Of a DNA stretch of 10,700 nt, positions 1 through 6,846 are shown piece after piece. A program made the translations under genes and the position numbers. The stretch comes from an uncultured Pseudomonadota bacterium (lineage in GTDB: Bacteria; Bdellovibrionota_B; Oligoflexia; Oligoflexales; CAILAO01). The notes below the pieces were generated by a model. That model did no database searches, was not told where the DNA came from, and worked only from the letters and a program-made list of their open reading frames with translations. Position 1 is the first letter of the stretch. Each line of letters opens with the position of its first letter. Where the stretch lies: the NCBI GenBank assembly GCA_903832105.1, contig CAILAO010000081.1, positions 1-10,700 on the forward strand. Direction: 5' to 3'.

Positions 1-1017
1 AAATTTGTCGGCGGTCAACCATCGAGAGATTGGTATATTGCGCATGAAGCACTGAGTATTGATAAAATGGGAAGTGTGAATCCTTTCTTCCTTACAACTC
101 AAAGTCAGGATAAATTTAAGTTTGTATCAGTAAAGCCAGATGAAAATGCACTCAAAAAATTCGGTCTTGATCCATCAAAAGATAAAATTCCCGAGATTTA
201 CGCTGCTCTTTATCGTTATAACGGCAAATCAATTCTTCTTGTAAGGCAGCCAGGTTATTATACTGACGATCCTTTATCCGAAGATCAAATTGGTAAATGG
301 ATTCAAACACAAATCAGCACTTATGAAGCTATACTTGATCAATATCAGGAGCTTGCTGATGTGCTGGTCATAGATCAAACGCATAATCCAGGTGGATTTT
401 TATCATATGCAATGAATTTCTTCGCAATTTTCATTCAAGAAGAAAAAGCTGGATTTGTACAGGCTATGCATGCAGATCGCCAATGGATCGATTCGTATAA
501 AGCTGAAGCCATACTCGCTGATAAAACTCTTCAAAATGAACTTTCAAGACAACTTTTATATACCGCGAAAGTCGTTGAAGATGCATATAACCGGGGTGAA
601 GCTATGACAGCTCCAATTCCGATGGACGGTCACTACACATTAAAACCAGGCCAATTTTCGTGGAAGAAACCAATGTTAGTTCTTGCTGACGAACTTGCTG
701 GCTCTTGCGGTGATATTTTCCCGATGTTGATTAAGCGAAATAATGTTTCTAAGCTTTTTGGACAAAGAACCATGGGCCTTGGGGGTAATGTTGAAACCAC
801 ACAGCCAGGTCTTATAAGATCAAATGCAGAACTTCATTTAACGAGAGGTCTATATACAACGTATCGTTCAGATGGACGCTATACGAAAGACGACTTTGTT
901 GAAAATAACGGTATTCAACCTGATATTGTATACACCCACACCGTAGAGGACTTTAGGGCTGGATATATCGGATTTATTGACCAATTTAGCAAGAGCGCCT
1001 TGGAACAGATTAAATAG
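1..1017 (+). CDS. S41 family peptidase, 3' part (partial at window start)
   Basis: The reading frame is open from base 1 and ends at TAG 1015-1017, so the N-terminal part lies outside the window. What remains (338 codons) is the core of a C-terminal-processing/tricorn-like S41 serine peptidase. Numbering from the first in-frame ATG at 67, a beta strand and loop 'VLVIDQTHNPGG' (99-110) matches the family's 'D.R.N.GG' core. 'ADELAGSCGDIFP' (207-219) carries the presumed nucleophile Ser213 in the GSxGD context. 'GQRTMGLGG' (about 232-240) is the usual following 'G.rT.G..G' strand, and 'NNGIQPDIVY' near the C-terminus is the typical 'v.PDv' tail. The ATG at 67 lies inside the domain and has no clear Shine-Dalgarno site, so it is not the true start. 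Family and nucleophile are fairly safe; substrate and export are unknown because the N-terminus is missing. Base composition is more AT-rich than in the operon downstream. Confidence 0.85.
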   Translation, partial: KFVGGQPSRDWYIAHEALSIDKMGSVNPFFLTTQSQDKFKFVSVKPDENALKKFGLDPSKDKIPEIYAALYRYNGKSILLVRQPGYYTDDPLSEDQIGKWIQTQISTYEAILDQYQELADVLVIDQTHNPGGFLSYAMNFFAIFIQEEKAGFVQAMHADRQWIDSYKAEAILADKTLQNELSRQLLYTAKVVEDAYNRGEAMTAPIPMDGHYTLKPGQFSWKKPMLVLADELAGSCGDIFPMLIKRNNVSKLFGQRTMGLGGNVETTQPGLIRSNAELHLTRGLYTTYRSDGRYTKDDFVENNGIQPDIVYTHTVEDFRAGYIGFIDQFSKSALEQIK

Positions 1018-1048
1018 ACTCTGCTGAAAACACTTTTTCAGCGGAGTC
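1017..1048. repeat. Perfectly paired 14-bp stem-loop abutting the S41 stop codon
   Basis: Arms 1017-1030 and 1035-1048 pair over all 14 positions (one G-T wobble) around a 4-base loop. The left arm starts on the last base of the S41 stop codon. There is no T-run after the 3' arm on either strand, so it is not a classical intrinsic terminator. It may still act as a transcription-end or mRNA-protecting hairpin. It also sits at the edge of the transposase relic and could be a leftover of that element's end. Confidence 0.55.
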
Positions 1049-1049
1049 G

Positions 1050-1760
1050 TATCCCGAGCGAAGCGAAGGCCCTCTTTGAGATTGAAACCTGTTATAGACC
1101 GATACCCTGAAGCTAAAGTTGCTTTGTCCGAGGTCATTCTGCTTTTTCTTAGTCCCATATTTTTCGCGTGTCCGATTAAGGGTTCCATTCCAGCTCGGCG
1201 GCCCTTGAGATCTTTTACTTTTCTCTTGCATAAAATCGGGGGATTTTTGATGTCGTCTGGATATTGGATTCCAATATCCTTGGCTCCTATTGCTACTACT
1301 TTTTTCACATTTTTTTTGCTGAAGTATCCTTTGTCTGTCGCGATGGATCGTAAGCAGTTTTTTCCGAATATTGTAACATACTCGTCGAGAAGTGTTCCGA
1401 AGCATTTCTTGTCGTTTATATTCACGCCAGTAGATTTGAATGGAATAAGAAAATTTCCACCTATACGTCCTAACTGGAATACACGCCCGAATTCGTAAGG
1501 CTTTCCGATTTTTTCCTTTTTGATACAGGCTACTTTGAATCTGCAAATCCAAGACTTTCTGCTGTTTTTGCGATAATAATAGCTATCTGTCTTTGCGTTT
1601 CCGGACTTAATCGATTCCTGAAGTCCTCGTCTTGGTGTGATCTGGGCACTTCCATCGCTTTATGATCGATATACCGCAAAACAGCAGATTCTTTCAAAAA
1701 GTCGCGGGCAAAATATCTCTTTGTGTGACTATTTAAGAAATTCAGCCTAGTGCGTTCATA
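1050..1760 (-). pseudogene. Degenerate DDE transposase (IS4/IS5-like), internally deleted
   Basis: Two blocks of transposase-like sequence are read in different frames on the minus strand. The N-terminal block (about 1760 to 1530) reads through 'LRYIDHKAMEVPRSHQDED' and 'SPETQRQIA' to 'GFADSK', then hits TAG at 1530-1532. The C-terminal block begins in another frame at about 1540 with 'KKEKIGKPYEFGR'. It continues through 'ATDKGYFSKKN' (a catalytic Asp region) and 'RRAGMEPLIGHAK', which fits the R(3)E(6)K signature of this superfamily. From memory of the family, roughly 150 codons holding the first catalytic Asp should lie between 'GFADSK' and the C-terminal block; they are absent. No proper start is seen: an in-frame stop lies just upstream of 1760. 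At the 3' end the frame runs on, antisense, into the S41 gene. Fragmentary and certainly inactive. The exact IS family and the element ends cannot be fixed by eye. Confidence 0.75.
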
Positions 1761-1869
1761 TTTACTTTAACAAGAGATCAAAAAAACACTAGACTGCAAT
1801 TAGCAAAATATGTTTAGTAATGTCGCTTAGATCGGATTTGTGGACGGTTCGGACGGGCAGTTAATAATG
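1761..1869. other. Short noncoding gap between transposase relic and KAS III gene
   Basis: No gene seen. It holds an 8-of-9 inverted repeat (arms 1744-1752 and 1787-1795, the left arm overlapping the relic's 5' part), which might belong to an old element end. No convincing intrinsic terminator for the minus-strand operon was found here. Confidence 0.4.
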
Positions 1870-2853
1870 TTAGTAACAAAATGTGTTACAGGCCATGGAA
1901 TACCCCCCGCCGGAGGCGCACAGTACCAGGCGCGTTCCTTTGGCAAGTTTTCCCTGTTTGATCGCATCGTGCAGGGCCATGGGGATACATGCTGATCCGG
2001 TATAACCCCATTTTTCCATGATGGTGTGTGTTCGATCCATTGGCAGGTTAAACACAGCCATCACCTCTTCAATCGTCACTTTTCTTATCTGTGTGAAAAT
2101 ATAGAAACCTGCATCGGACAGATCCAAATTAATTTTGGCCAAAGTTTGTCTGATCAAAGGCGGCCATTCATCACGGTTGAGGGAGCTCGGAAATTTCTTA
2201 GGAATTTTCACCGTATGCCACTTTTCCGGGCTATTCAGTATCTCATTTGTAACCGGCATTTTCGTGCCACCAGCGTAGATTCCCATGTAATCCCAGTATT
2301 GCCCATCTGCTTTCAACGTTGAAGCATATGGTTTGGCATTTTTGTCGGCTTTCAGTACCACGGCGCCGGCGCCATCGCCAAAAAGTGGCGTTGAAACTCC
2401 GTCCTCGGGATCCAGAAATTTACTCATGGCATAAGTGCCGATCACCACCGCATGACGAATCGAAGAATCCCCGCCCAGATATCTCGCGGCGATGTCCATC
2501 GCCGTCACGAAACCGGCGCATGCACAGTTAACGTCGAACGCGGCGGCGTTTTTTGCCTCCAACCTGAATTGCACCTCGGCGGAGGTGGCCGGTGAAAGTT
2601 GTGACGGCGTATCCGTGGCCACGATAACCAGGCCAATGTCCGAGGTGGAAATGCCGGCATTAAGTATCGCCTCCCTCCCTGCCTGAACGGCCAGATCAGC
2701 AGATGACTCATTCTTGTCGGCATAATACCTCGCGCCGTGGCCAATTCTCTCAAAAACGGACTGCAGGGGATCAGCGCCGAACTTTTTAATGAAATAGTCA
2801 TTATCGATTCTGTTTTTCGGAAGGTAAATTCCGGTTCCAACCACTTGAAACAC
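1870..2853 (-). CDS. KAS III-like 3-oxoacyl synthase/acyltransferase with altered active site
   Basis: A 327-residue protein of the FabH/thiolase-fold superfamily, about normal family length. It starts at GTG 2851-2853, chosen because AGGAGG (2859-2864 on the complementary strand) sits 5 bases upstream. Landmarks: N-terminal 'GTGIYLP' (6-12); the nucleophile loop 'DVNCACAGF' (107-115) with Cys112 at the FabH catalytic position; 'LFGDGAGAVVL' (157-167); and the C-terminal 'ASGGGYSMA' (313-321). The two other catalytic positions are changed. Where FabH has 'HQAN' this has 'TQIR' (254-257, Thr for His), and where FabH has 'GNTSAAS' this has 'GYTGSAC' (283-289, Tyr for Asn). In FabH the His and Asn support decarboxylation of malonyl-ACP, so this enzyme may transfer or condense acyl groups without malonyl decarboxylation; that is inference. 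It is the last gene of the operon, 16 bases after the TetR gene. Not a standard housekeeping fabH by context. Confidence 0.88.
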   Translation of the reverse strand: MFQVVGTGIYLPKNRIDNDYFIKKFGADPLQSVFERIGHGARYYADKNESSADLAVQAGREAILNAGISTSDIGLVIVATDTPSQLSPATSAEVQFRLEAKNAAAFDVNCACAGFVTAMDIAARYLGGDSSIRHAVVIGTYAMSKFLDPEDGVSTPLFGDGAGAVVLKADKNAKPYASTLKADGQYWDYMGIYAGGTKMPVTNEILNSPEKWHTVKIPKKFPSSLNRDEWPPLIRQTLAKINLDLSDAGFYIFTQIRKVTIEEVMAVFNLPMDRTHTIMEKWGYTGSACIPMALHDAIKQGKLAKGTRLVLCASGGGYSMACNTFCY

Positions 2854-2869
2854 GCTATCCTCCTATTCT

Positions 2870-4066
2870 TTATTCTTGGCCCGCGCCAAAAAGCACTGTT
2901 TCCAGAAGACCAAATAACAGCCTATCATCCACTTTGGTCCTCTCCCACAATATGTATTTCATGCCAAGTATGTGCCCGATGCCCATGAGGCAGAGGGCCA
3001 ATAGGTTGACATTGTTCGTCGTGAATTCCCCGGGCTGTGCCAGATCAATAATTCTTTCTTCATATTCACGATGAAGACCAAGGTAGTAATCCCGCGCAAG
3101 GTCAATATCAACAAATTCTGCTTCACGCAGTATCCGGTAACCGCAAGGGTGTTTTTCAATAAAACGGAAAAAAGCCACGATGGACCTGGCCTCTATTTCC
3201 GACCGGTTTTTCGCACCGTCGGCATAGGCGTATGCATAAGAGGCTAGTTCGTCTCTTAGCGACAGGGTCAATTCGCGAAACGTGTTCTCTTTGGAACCGA
3301 AAAATGAATAGAACGTTCCGATCCCAATATCCGCTTGCCTGCAAATCTGCGAAACCGAAGCCGCGGTATATCCGTCTTTGCCAAAGGCGCTTTCAGCTTT
3401 GCTTAGCAAAGCGGCTTTTCTTCGTCTCATTTTCGTCACTAAACCAACTCTGACTTTCAATCGGCTTATCCTTGAGAGTTCCTTTCTTTCAATCGGAGAA
3501 GTGTCGCCTTTAATCCCATTGACCAGAAGTTTCGCCATATCGCGGATATCTTTTCCCGGAATATGAGTCTCTTTTTTCCAGATCAGTCTAACCGCAGCAA
3601 CAAACGTCGCCGCACCTATAAGGATAAAAACGAACTTTTCGCGTCTTTTCGGGTTAATCTCGGAAAAATATCCGCAAAGACTATCGACCCAGTCTTCATA
3701 AAATTTTCGTCCAGCATCACCGGAAATAAATTCAACTTCGCGCAGGACTTGATAATCGGCGATATTTTCGGCGACAAAGGAAAAATAGCGTTCGAGAAAA
3801 ACCCGTGTCTTTCCCTCCACCGAGGAAGGTTTGACCGGTTTGGCGGTGAGGTTCACGACCATCTTGCCCATTTCGCGGAAAATCTCATCCAGAACCTCCT
3901 TTTTGCCAGGAAATTGCCCGTAAAATGTTCCGACCGCAATATTGGCGCGCTTGCAAATGTCGGAAATTCTAGCTTTGGCGAACCCTTCTTCATAAAAACA
4001 GGCCACTGAGGACTTCAGTACGTTTTCTTTGAGTGCAGAGGCGTCTAAAGCAGGTCTTTCTTCCAT
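2870..4066 (-). CDS. Tandem TetR-type transcriptional regulator (two TetR units in one chain)
   Basis: A 398-residue protein, about twice the usual TetR length of 190-210. It contains two complete units. Unit 1 has a helix-turn-helix at about 34-53 ('ISDICKRANIAVGTFYGQF') and unit 2 at about 237-256 ('SVSQICRQADIGIGTFYSFF'). Each is followed by an all-helical ligand domain that repeats a further motif: 'YQVLREVEFI' (105-114) and 'YRILREAEFV' (310-319), offset by about 205 residues. A basic linker (about 194-216) joins them. TetR proteins normally act as homodimers, so the protein could be a single-chain pseudo-dimer or could bind two operator sites. Its ATG (4064-4066) overlaps the CoA-transferase stop by one base (TAATG), implying translational coupling; AGGA lies about 8 bases upstream. 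As a gene inside the operon it is probably an autoregulator answering to an acyl-CoA or related ligand. The ligand is unknown. Confidence 0.9.
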   Translation of the reverse strand: MEERPALDASALKENVLKSSVACFYEEGFAKARISDICKRANIAVGTFYGQFPGKKEVLDEIFREMGKMVVNLTAKPVKPSSVEGKTRVFLERYFSFVAENIADYQVLREVEFISGDAGRKFYEDWVDSLCGYFSEINPKRREKFVFILIGAATFVAAVRLIWKKETHIPGKDIRDMAKLLVNGIKGDTSPIERKELSRISRLKVRVGLVTKMRRRKAALLSKAESAFGKDGYTAASVSQICRQADIGIGTFYSFFGSKENTFRELTLSLRDELASYAYAYADGAKNRSEIEARSIVAFFRFIEKHPCGYRILREAEFVDIDLARDYYLGLHREYEERIIDLAQPGEFTTNNVNLLALCLMGIGHILGMKYILWERTKVDDRLLFGLLETVLFGAGQE

Positions 4067-5361
4067 TAAACGTATCCTAAAAATTTCGCTTTTCCCGTGA
4101 GTTCTTCGCGAAAATCGGGATGGGCGATAGCGATCAAGCTTTTTGTCCGTTCACGAATGGTCCGTCCGCGCAAATGGGCGACGCCAAACTCGGTTACCAC
4201 GTAATCGACATTGGCCCGATGCAGAGTGACCTGAGAGCCCTCAGGTAGGACAGGCACGAGAGTGCTTGATTTTCCCCCTTGCGCCGTCGAACGACAGGCG
4301 ATAATAGATTTGCCGAGTCCGTCAAGTCCTTCCACAGCCCCTATCGCGGTGTCGGTCTGCCCACCGGTGCCAGAATATTGACGAGATCCGATGGATTCGC
4401 TGGCCACTTGCCCTGCAAAATCGAGCATGAGGCAAGTATTGAGGGAAACCATTCTGCTGTTTTTACGTATCAGGGCTGGATCATTAACCAGACGCCCCCG
4501 TTGAAACTCAACAGCAACGTTGCCATCAAGCCAATCATAAAGACGTTTTGAACCAAGTGCAAAAGCGCAGACAAATTTGTCCTTCATGTAGGATTTCCTG
4601 TGGTTATTGACAGCACCGGACTCGTACAAATCCACCATTGAATCAACCATCATCTCCGTATGGACGCCAAGATCCTTTTTGCTCGTAAGCGCCAGAGCAA
4701 CCGCATTTGGAATACCGCCGATTCCCAGTTGAATGGTCGACCCATCTTCAATGAGATCAGCCACATATTCGCCGATCCTCTTCTCAGCTTCCTCAGGTGG
4801 CGGAGCCGATATCATCGGCGGCTGCATGCTTCCTTCGACAAAAAAGTCCACATCATCGACGTGCACGTGCGTATCGCCAAACGTGCGCGGCAGCTGCTCG
4901 TTAACTTCCAAAATCACGGTTTTGGCAGCTTCGAGAATATCTTTTTCATAGGTAATACCAAGAGACAAAGATACAAATCCATGCCTATCCGGAGGGGTGC
5001 AGGTACCAAGAAAAACATCCGGTCTTTTTACCGCAAGTCTGTCGGTGGCCGCGCGGTGAAGCATATTGGGAACAAAAGTGACATTGGCTCCCTCTTTTAG
5101 GGCCGATCTGGCCGCCGTGCCATGAAACCAGCTGCAGAGCTCAGCTTTGGAAAAAAACTCAGGATTCATAAAAAATTCATACGGCCTGAGAAGAAGACAG
5201 GAAAAGATCCTAATATTCGTTTTATCTCTTAAGCCCAGGTGAAGGTTTTTCAATATTGTCTGTGGTTCACTTGCGGCCATGGCCAGCACCACGTCATCGC
5301 CGGAAACAACTTTGGCGGCAGCATCTGCGACACTGATGAATTTATTTCCAGCAAAGGGCAT
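4066..5361 (-). CDS. Acetyl-CoA hydrolase / CoA-transferase family protein (4-hydroxybutyrate or butyrate type)
   Basis: A 431-residue class I CoA-transferase of the acetyl-CoA hydrolase/4-hydroxybutyrate CoA-transferase family. It probably moves CoA between acetyl-CoA and a short acid in the cytoplasm. Landmarks from the Met at 5361: 'LGIGGIPNAV' (about 212-221); 'GVHTEM' with the presumed catalytic Glu236; 'SGTGGQTD' (330-337), matching the glycine loop of the family; then 'DYVVTEFGVAHLRG' and 'IAIAHPDFREEL' near the C-terminus. Start choice: AAAGGA (5368-5373 on the complement) is 6 bases from ATG 5359-5361. The upstream in-frame ATG at 5377-5379 would add 6 residues but has no Shine-Dalgarno site, and the family core begins well after both. 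The gene follows the thiolase by 19 bases (1 base if the upper start is used) and overlaps the TetR start. Family is certain; the acid substrate cannot be read from the sequence. Confidence 0.92.
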   Translation of the reverse strand: MPFAGNKFISVADAAAKVVSGDDVVLAMAASEPQTILKNLHLGLRDKTNIRIFSCLLLRPYEFFMNPEFFSKAELCSWFHGTAARSALKEGANVTFVPNMLHRAATDRLAVKRPDVFLGTCTPPDRHGFVSLSLGITYEKDILEAAKTVILEVNEQLPRTFGDTHVHVDDVDFFVEGSMQPPMISAPPPEEAEKRIGEYVADLIEDGSTIQLGIGGIPNAVALALTSKKDLGVHTEMMVDSMVDLYESGAVNNHRKSYMKDKFVCAFALGSKRLYDWLDGNVAVEFQRGRLVNDPALIRKNSRMVSLNTCLMLDFAGQVASESIGSRQYSGTGGQTDTAIGAVEGLDGLGKSIIACRSTAQGGKSSTLVPVLPEGSQVTLHRANVDYVVTEFGVAHLRGRTIRERTKSLIAIAHPDFREELTGKAKFLGYV

Positions 5362-5367
5362 AGCTAT

Positions 5368-5373
5368 TCCTTT
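5368..5373 (-). promoter_or_regulatory. Ribosome binding site deciding the CoA-transferase start
   Basis: AAAGGA on the minus strand, 6 bases before ATG 5359-5361. It lies inside the six-codon extension that would follow from using ATG 5377-5379, so the shorter protein is preferred. Confidence 0.65.
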
Positions 5374-5380
5374 CAACATT

Positions 5381-6562
5381 TTACTTGATCATTTCGATCA
5401 TTATCGCCTCCGCCTCGCCTCCGCCGATGCAAAGGGAGGCCACACCACGGCTTTTCCCCGAGTGAGAAAGCGCGTTAACGAGTGTCACGACAATCCTTGC
5501 CCCGGTTGCGCCGAGGGGATGACCCAGGGCCACCGCGCCGCCATGAATATTGACTTTTGCCGCAGGCAGGGAGAGTTCCTTCATCGCCGCCATGGTCACG
5601 CAAGAAAACGCTTCGTTGATCTCAAAAAGATCGACGTCCTCGGCCTTTAATCCAGTTTTGTTGAAAAGTTTTCGTATACATGGTGCCGGGGCAGTCGTAA
5701 ACCAGGAAGGCTTCTGCGCGTGAGAGGCATAACCTAGGATTCTGGCTACTGGTTTGATCCCTCTTCGCCTCGCTTCGTCGCCATCCATGAGCACAAACAT
5801 GGCGGCCCCATCGGCAAGCGAGGAAGCGTTTCCCGCGGTGATCGTGCCCCCCTCGCAGAAAGCGGGTTTTAGCGAACGGATTTTAGCCGCGTCGAACGCT
5901 GAGGGTCCTTCGTCCGTATCAATGAGTTTTTTTTCTTTTTTAACCGAAACCTCGACTCCGGCGATTTCTCCCTTGAATCGGCCTGACTTTATGGCCTGCG
6001 AGGCTTTCTCGTAACTCTGGATGGCATACTCGTCCTGCATTTCCCTGGTAAAGCCAAATTCACTGGCACAATTTTCCGCGATCTTACCCATGACGTTGCC
6101 ACTGAATGGATCCGTTAGCCCGTCGGCGAGAATATGGTCTTCCATCTCGGCGGTACCGAATTTTGCACCAGCTCGGGATGAGCGCATAAAGTGCGGGGCC
6201 AGACTCATATTCTCCATTCCCCCGGCAAAAACCACTTTAGCTTCTTCAAGAAGAATCGACTGGACACCCATGACCACGGCCTTAAGACCACTGCCGCAAA
6301 CGCGGTTCACGGTGGTCGCCCTGACTGAATCCGAGAGACCTCCATAAATTGCCGCCTGCCTGGCCGGAGCTTGACCCACTGCGCATTGAAGGATATTGCC
6401 CAAGATTATTTCATCAACTTCATCCGAGGAAAGGGCGGTTTCTTTTAAAGCATTGGCGACCAAAGCAGCTCCAAGCTTAGGAGCTGCAATCTGGGACAAA
6501 GAACCGCACATTTTCCCAATCGGCGTTCTTTTCGCGTAGACAATCACCACTTCTCGTCTCAT
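5381..6562 (-). CDS. Acetyl-CoA C-acetyltransferase (thiolase)
   Basis: A 393-residue type II thiolase, of usual length. It condenses two acetyl-CoA to acetoacetyl-CoA or runs the reverse cleavage. All catalytic motifs are intact: 'VNRVCGSGLKAV' with acylated Cys89; 'NEAF' (316-319); 'GGAVALGHPLGATGAR' with His348; and 'CIGGGEA' with the proton-shuttle Cys378. Start choice: GAGAGGA (6569-6575 on the complement) is 6 bases from ATG 6560-6562. The ATG two codons earlier (6566-6568) lies directly against the same site, too close to use well. It is the first intact gene of the operon, 15 bases after the SDR remnant. The presence of CoA-transferase and a reductase relic suggests short-chain 3-oxoacyl-CoA metabolism; whether it acts in synthesis or breakdown is not shown. 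The symbol phaA/atoB could apply but is not assigned. Confidence 0.95.
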   Translation of the reverse strand: MRREVVIVYAKRTPIGKMCGSLSQIAAPKLGAALVANALKETALSSDEVDEIILGNILQCAVGQAPARQAAIYGGLSDSVRATTVNRVCGSGLKAVVMGVQSILLEEAKVVFAGGMENMSLAPHFMRSSRAGAKFGTAEMEDHILADGLTDPFSGNVMGKIAENCASEFGFTREMQDEYAIQSYEKASQAIKSGRFKGEIAGVEVSVKKEKKLIDTDEGPSAFDAAKIRSLKPAFCEGGTITAGNASSLADGAAMFVLMDGDEARRRGIKPVARILGYASHAQKPSWFTTAPAPCIRKLFNKTGLKAEDVDLFEINEAFSCVTMAAMKELSLPAAKVNIHGGAVALGHPLGATGARIVVTLVNALSHSGKSRGVASLCIGGGEAEAIMIEMIK

Positions 6563-6568
6563 ATTCAT

Positions 6569-6575
6569 TCCTCTC
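6569..6575 (-). promoter_or_regulatory. Ribosome binding site deciding the thiolase start
   Basis: GAGAGGA on the minus strand, 6 bases before ATG 6560-6562 but touching ATG 6566-6568. The spacing favours the downstream Met. Confidence 0.7.
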
Positions 6576-6577
6576 TT

Positions 6578-6676
6578 TTAACAAACAAGACCTCCGTCGA
6601 CGGACAGCACATGACCCGTTTCGGCGATGGCGCGACCGATCCCGCGGAAAGCTCGAGTTATAATTGTATTTTTCAT
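6578..6676 (-). pseudogene. Remnant of a short-chain dehydrogenase/reductase, in-frame internal deletion
   Basis: A 32-codon frame from ATG 6674-6676 to TAA 6578-6580 joins the two ends of an SDR enzyme of the FabG / acetoacetyl-CoA reductase type. Residues 1-19 give the cofactor-binding start (the strand 'MKNTIIT', then 'RAFRGIGRAIAE'). Residues 20-32 give the C-terminal signature 'TGHVLSVDGG' plus 'LVC'. A normal SDR has about 200 further residues between them, including the Ser-Tyr-Lys centre. The nucleotide-binding motif TGxxxGIG has also decayed: 'TRAFRGIG' has Arg for the first Gly. There is no clear Shine-Dalgarno site. It sits 15 bases before the thiolase, the expected place for a reductase acting on acetoacetyl-CoA or a related thioester. 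It cannot be an active enzyme. An assembly collapse is possible but less likely given the additional point change. Confidence 0.75.
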
Positions 6677-6717
6677 TTATAAACCATTTAAATATTTGAA
6701 ATAACATTATTTTCTAA

Positions 6718-6731
6718 CGAATTCTGATTCG
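6718..6731. promoter_or_regulatory. Inverted repeat in the operon leader, candidate operator
   Basis: CGAAT-tctg-ATTCG is a perfect 5-bp inverted repeat with a 4-base centre. It lies about 20 bases downstream of the -10 of the putative operon promoter and in the divergent intergenic region, where a TetR-type protein of the operon would be expected to bind. The arms are short, so chance is a real alternative. Confidence 0.3.
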
Positions 6732-6753
6732 CTATTCAGGCGCTACTCTGCTC

Positions 6754-6782
6754 TTTTTACTTTTTGTCCCCCTAAATGTCAA
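6754..6782 (-). promoter_or_regulatory. Candidate sigma-70 promoter of the minus-strand operon
   Basis: On the minus strand, TTGACA (6777-6782) is a perfect -35. A 17-base spacer leads to TAAAAA (6754-6759), which matches 4 of 6 of the -10 consensus. A-rich sequence lies just upstream of the -35. Transcription would start near 6747, about 70 bases before the SDR remnant, and run through thiolase, CoA-transferase, TetR and KAS III. No competing promoter inside the operon was noticed. Confidence 0.55.
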
Positions 6783-6846
6783 TTTTTATTTCCCAATAAT
6801 GAATCTCATGATAGGTCCAAATACATTGAAAAAAGGAGGATAGGTC

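Noticed and set aside
1017..1048. Intrinsic terminator for the S41 gene
   Set aside because: The stem is excellent but no T-run follows it on the plus strand; kept only as a stem-loop.
1076..1498. Plus-strand 140-codon frame and minus-strand 180-codon frame over the transposase relic
   Set aside because: The transposase motifs are all in a third frame (minus strand), so these two are shadows.
4279..5100. Plus-strand open frames opposite the CoA-transferase gene
   Set aside because: They are antisense to a well-conserved enzyme and lack start signals and recognisable domains.
6477..6707. Minus-strand 76-codon frame over the start of the thiolase
   Set aside because: It is out of frame with both the SDR remnant and the thiolase and has no motif of its own.
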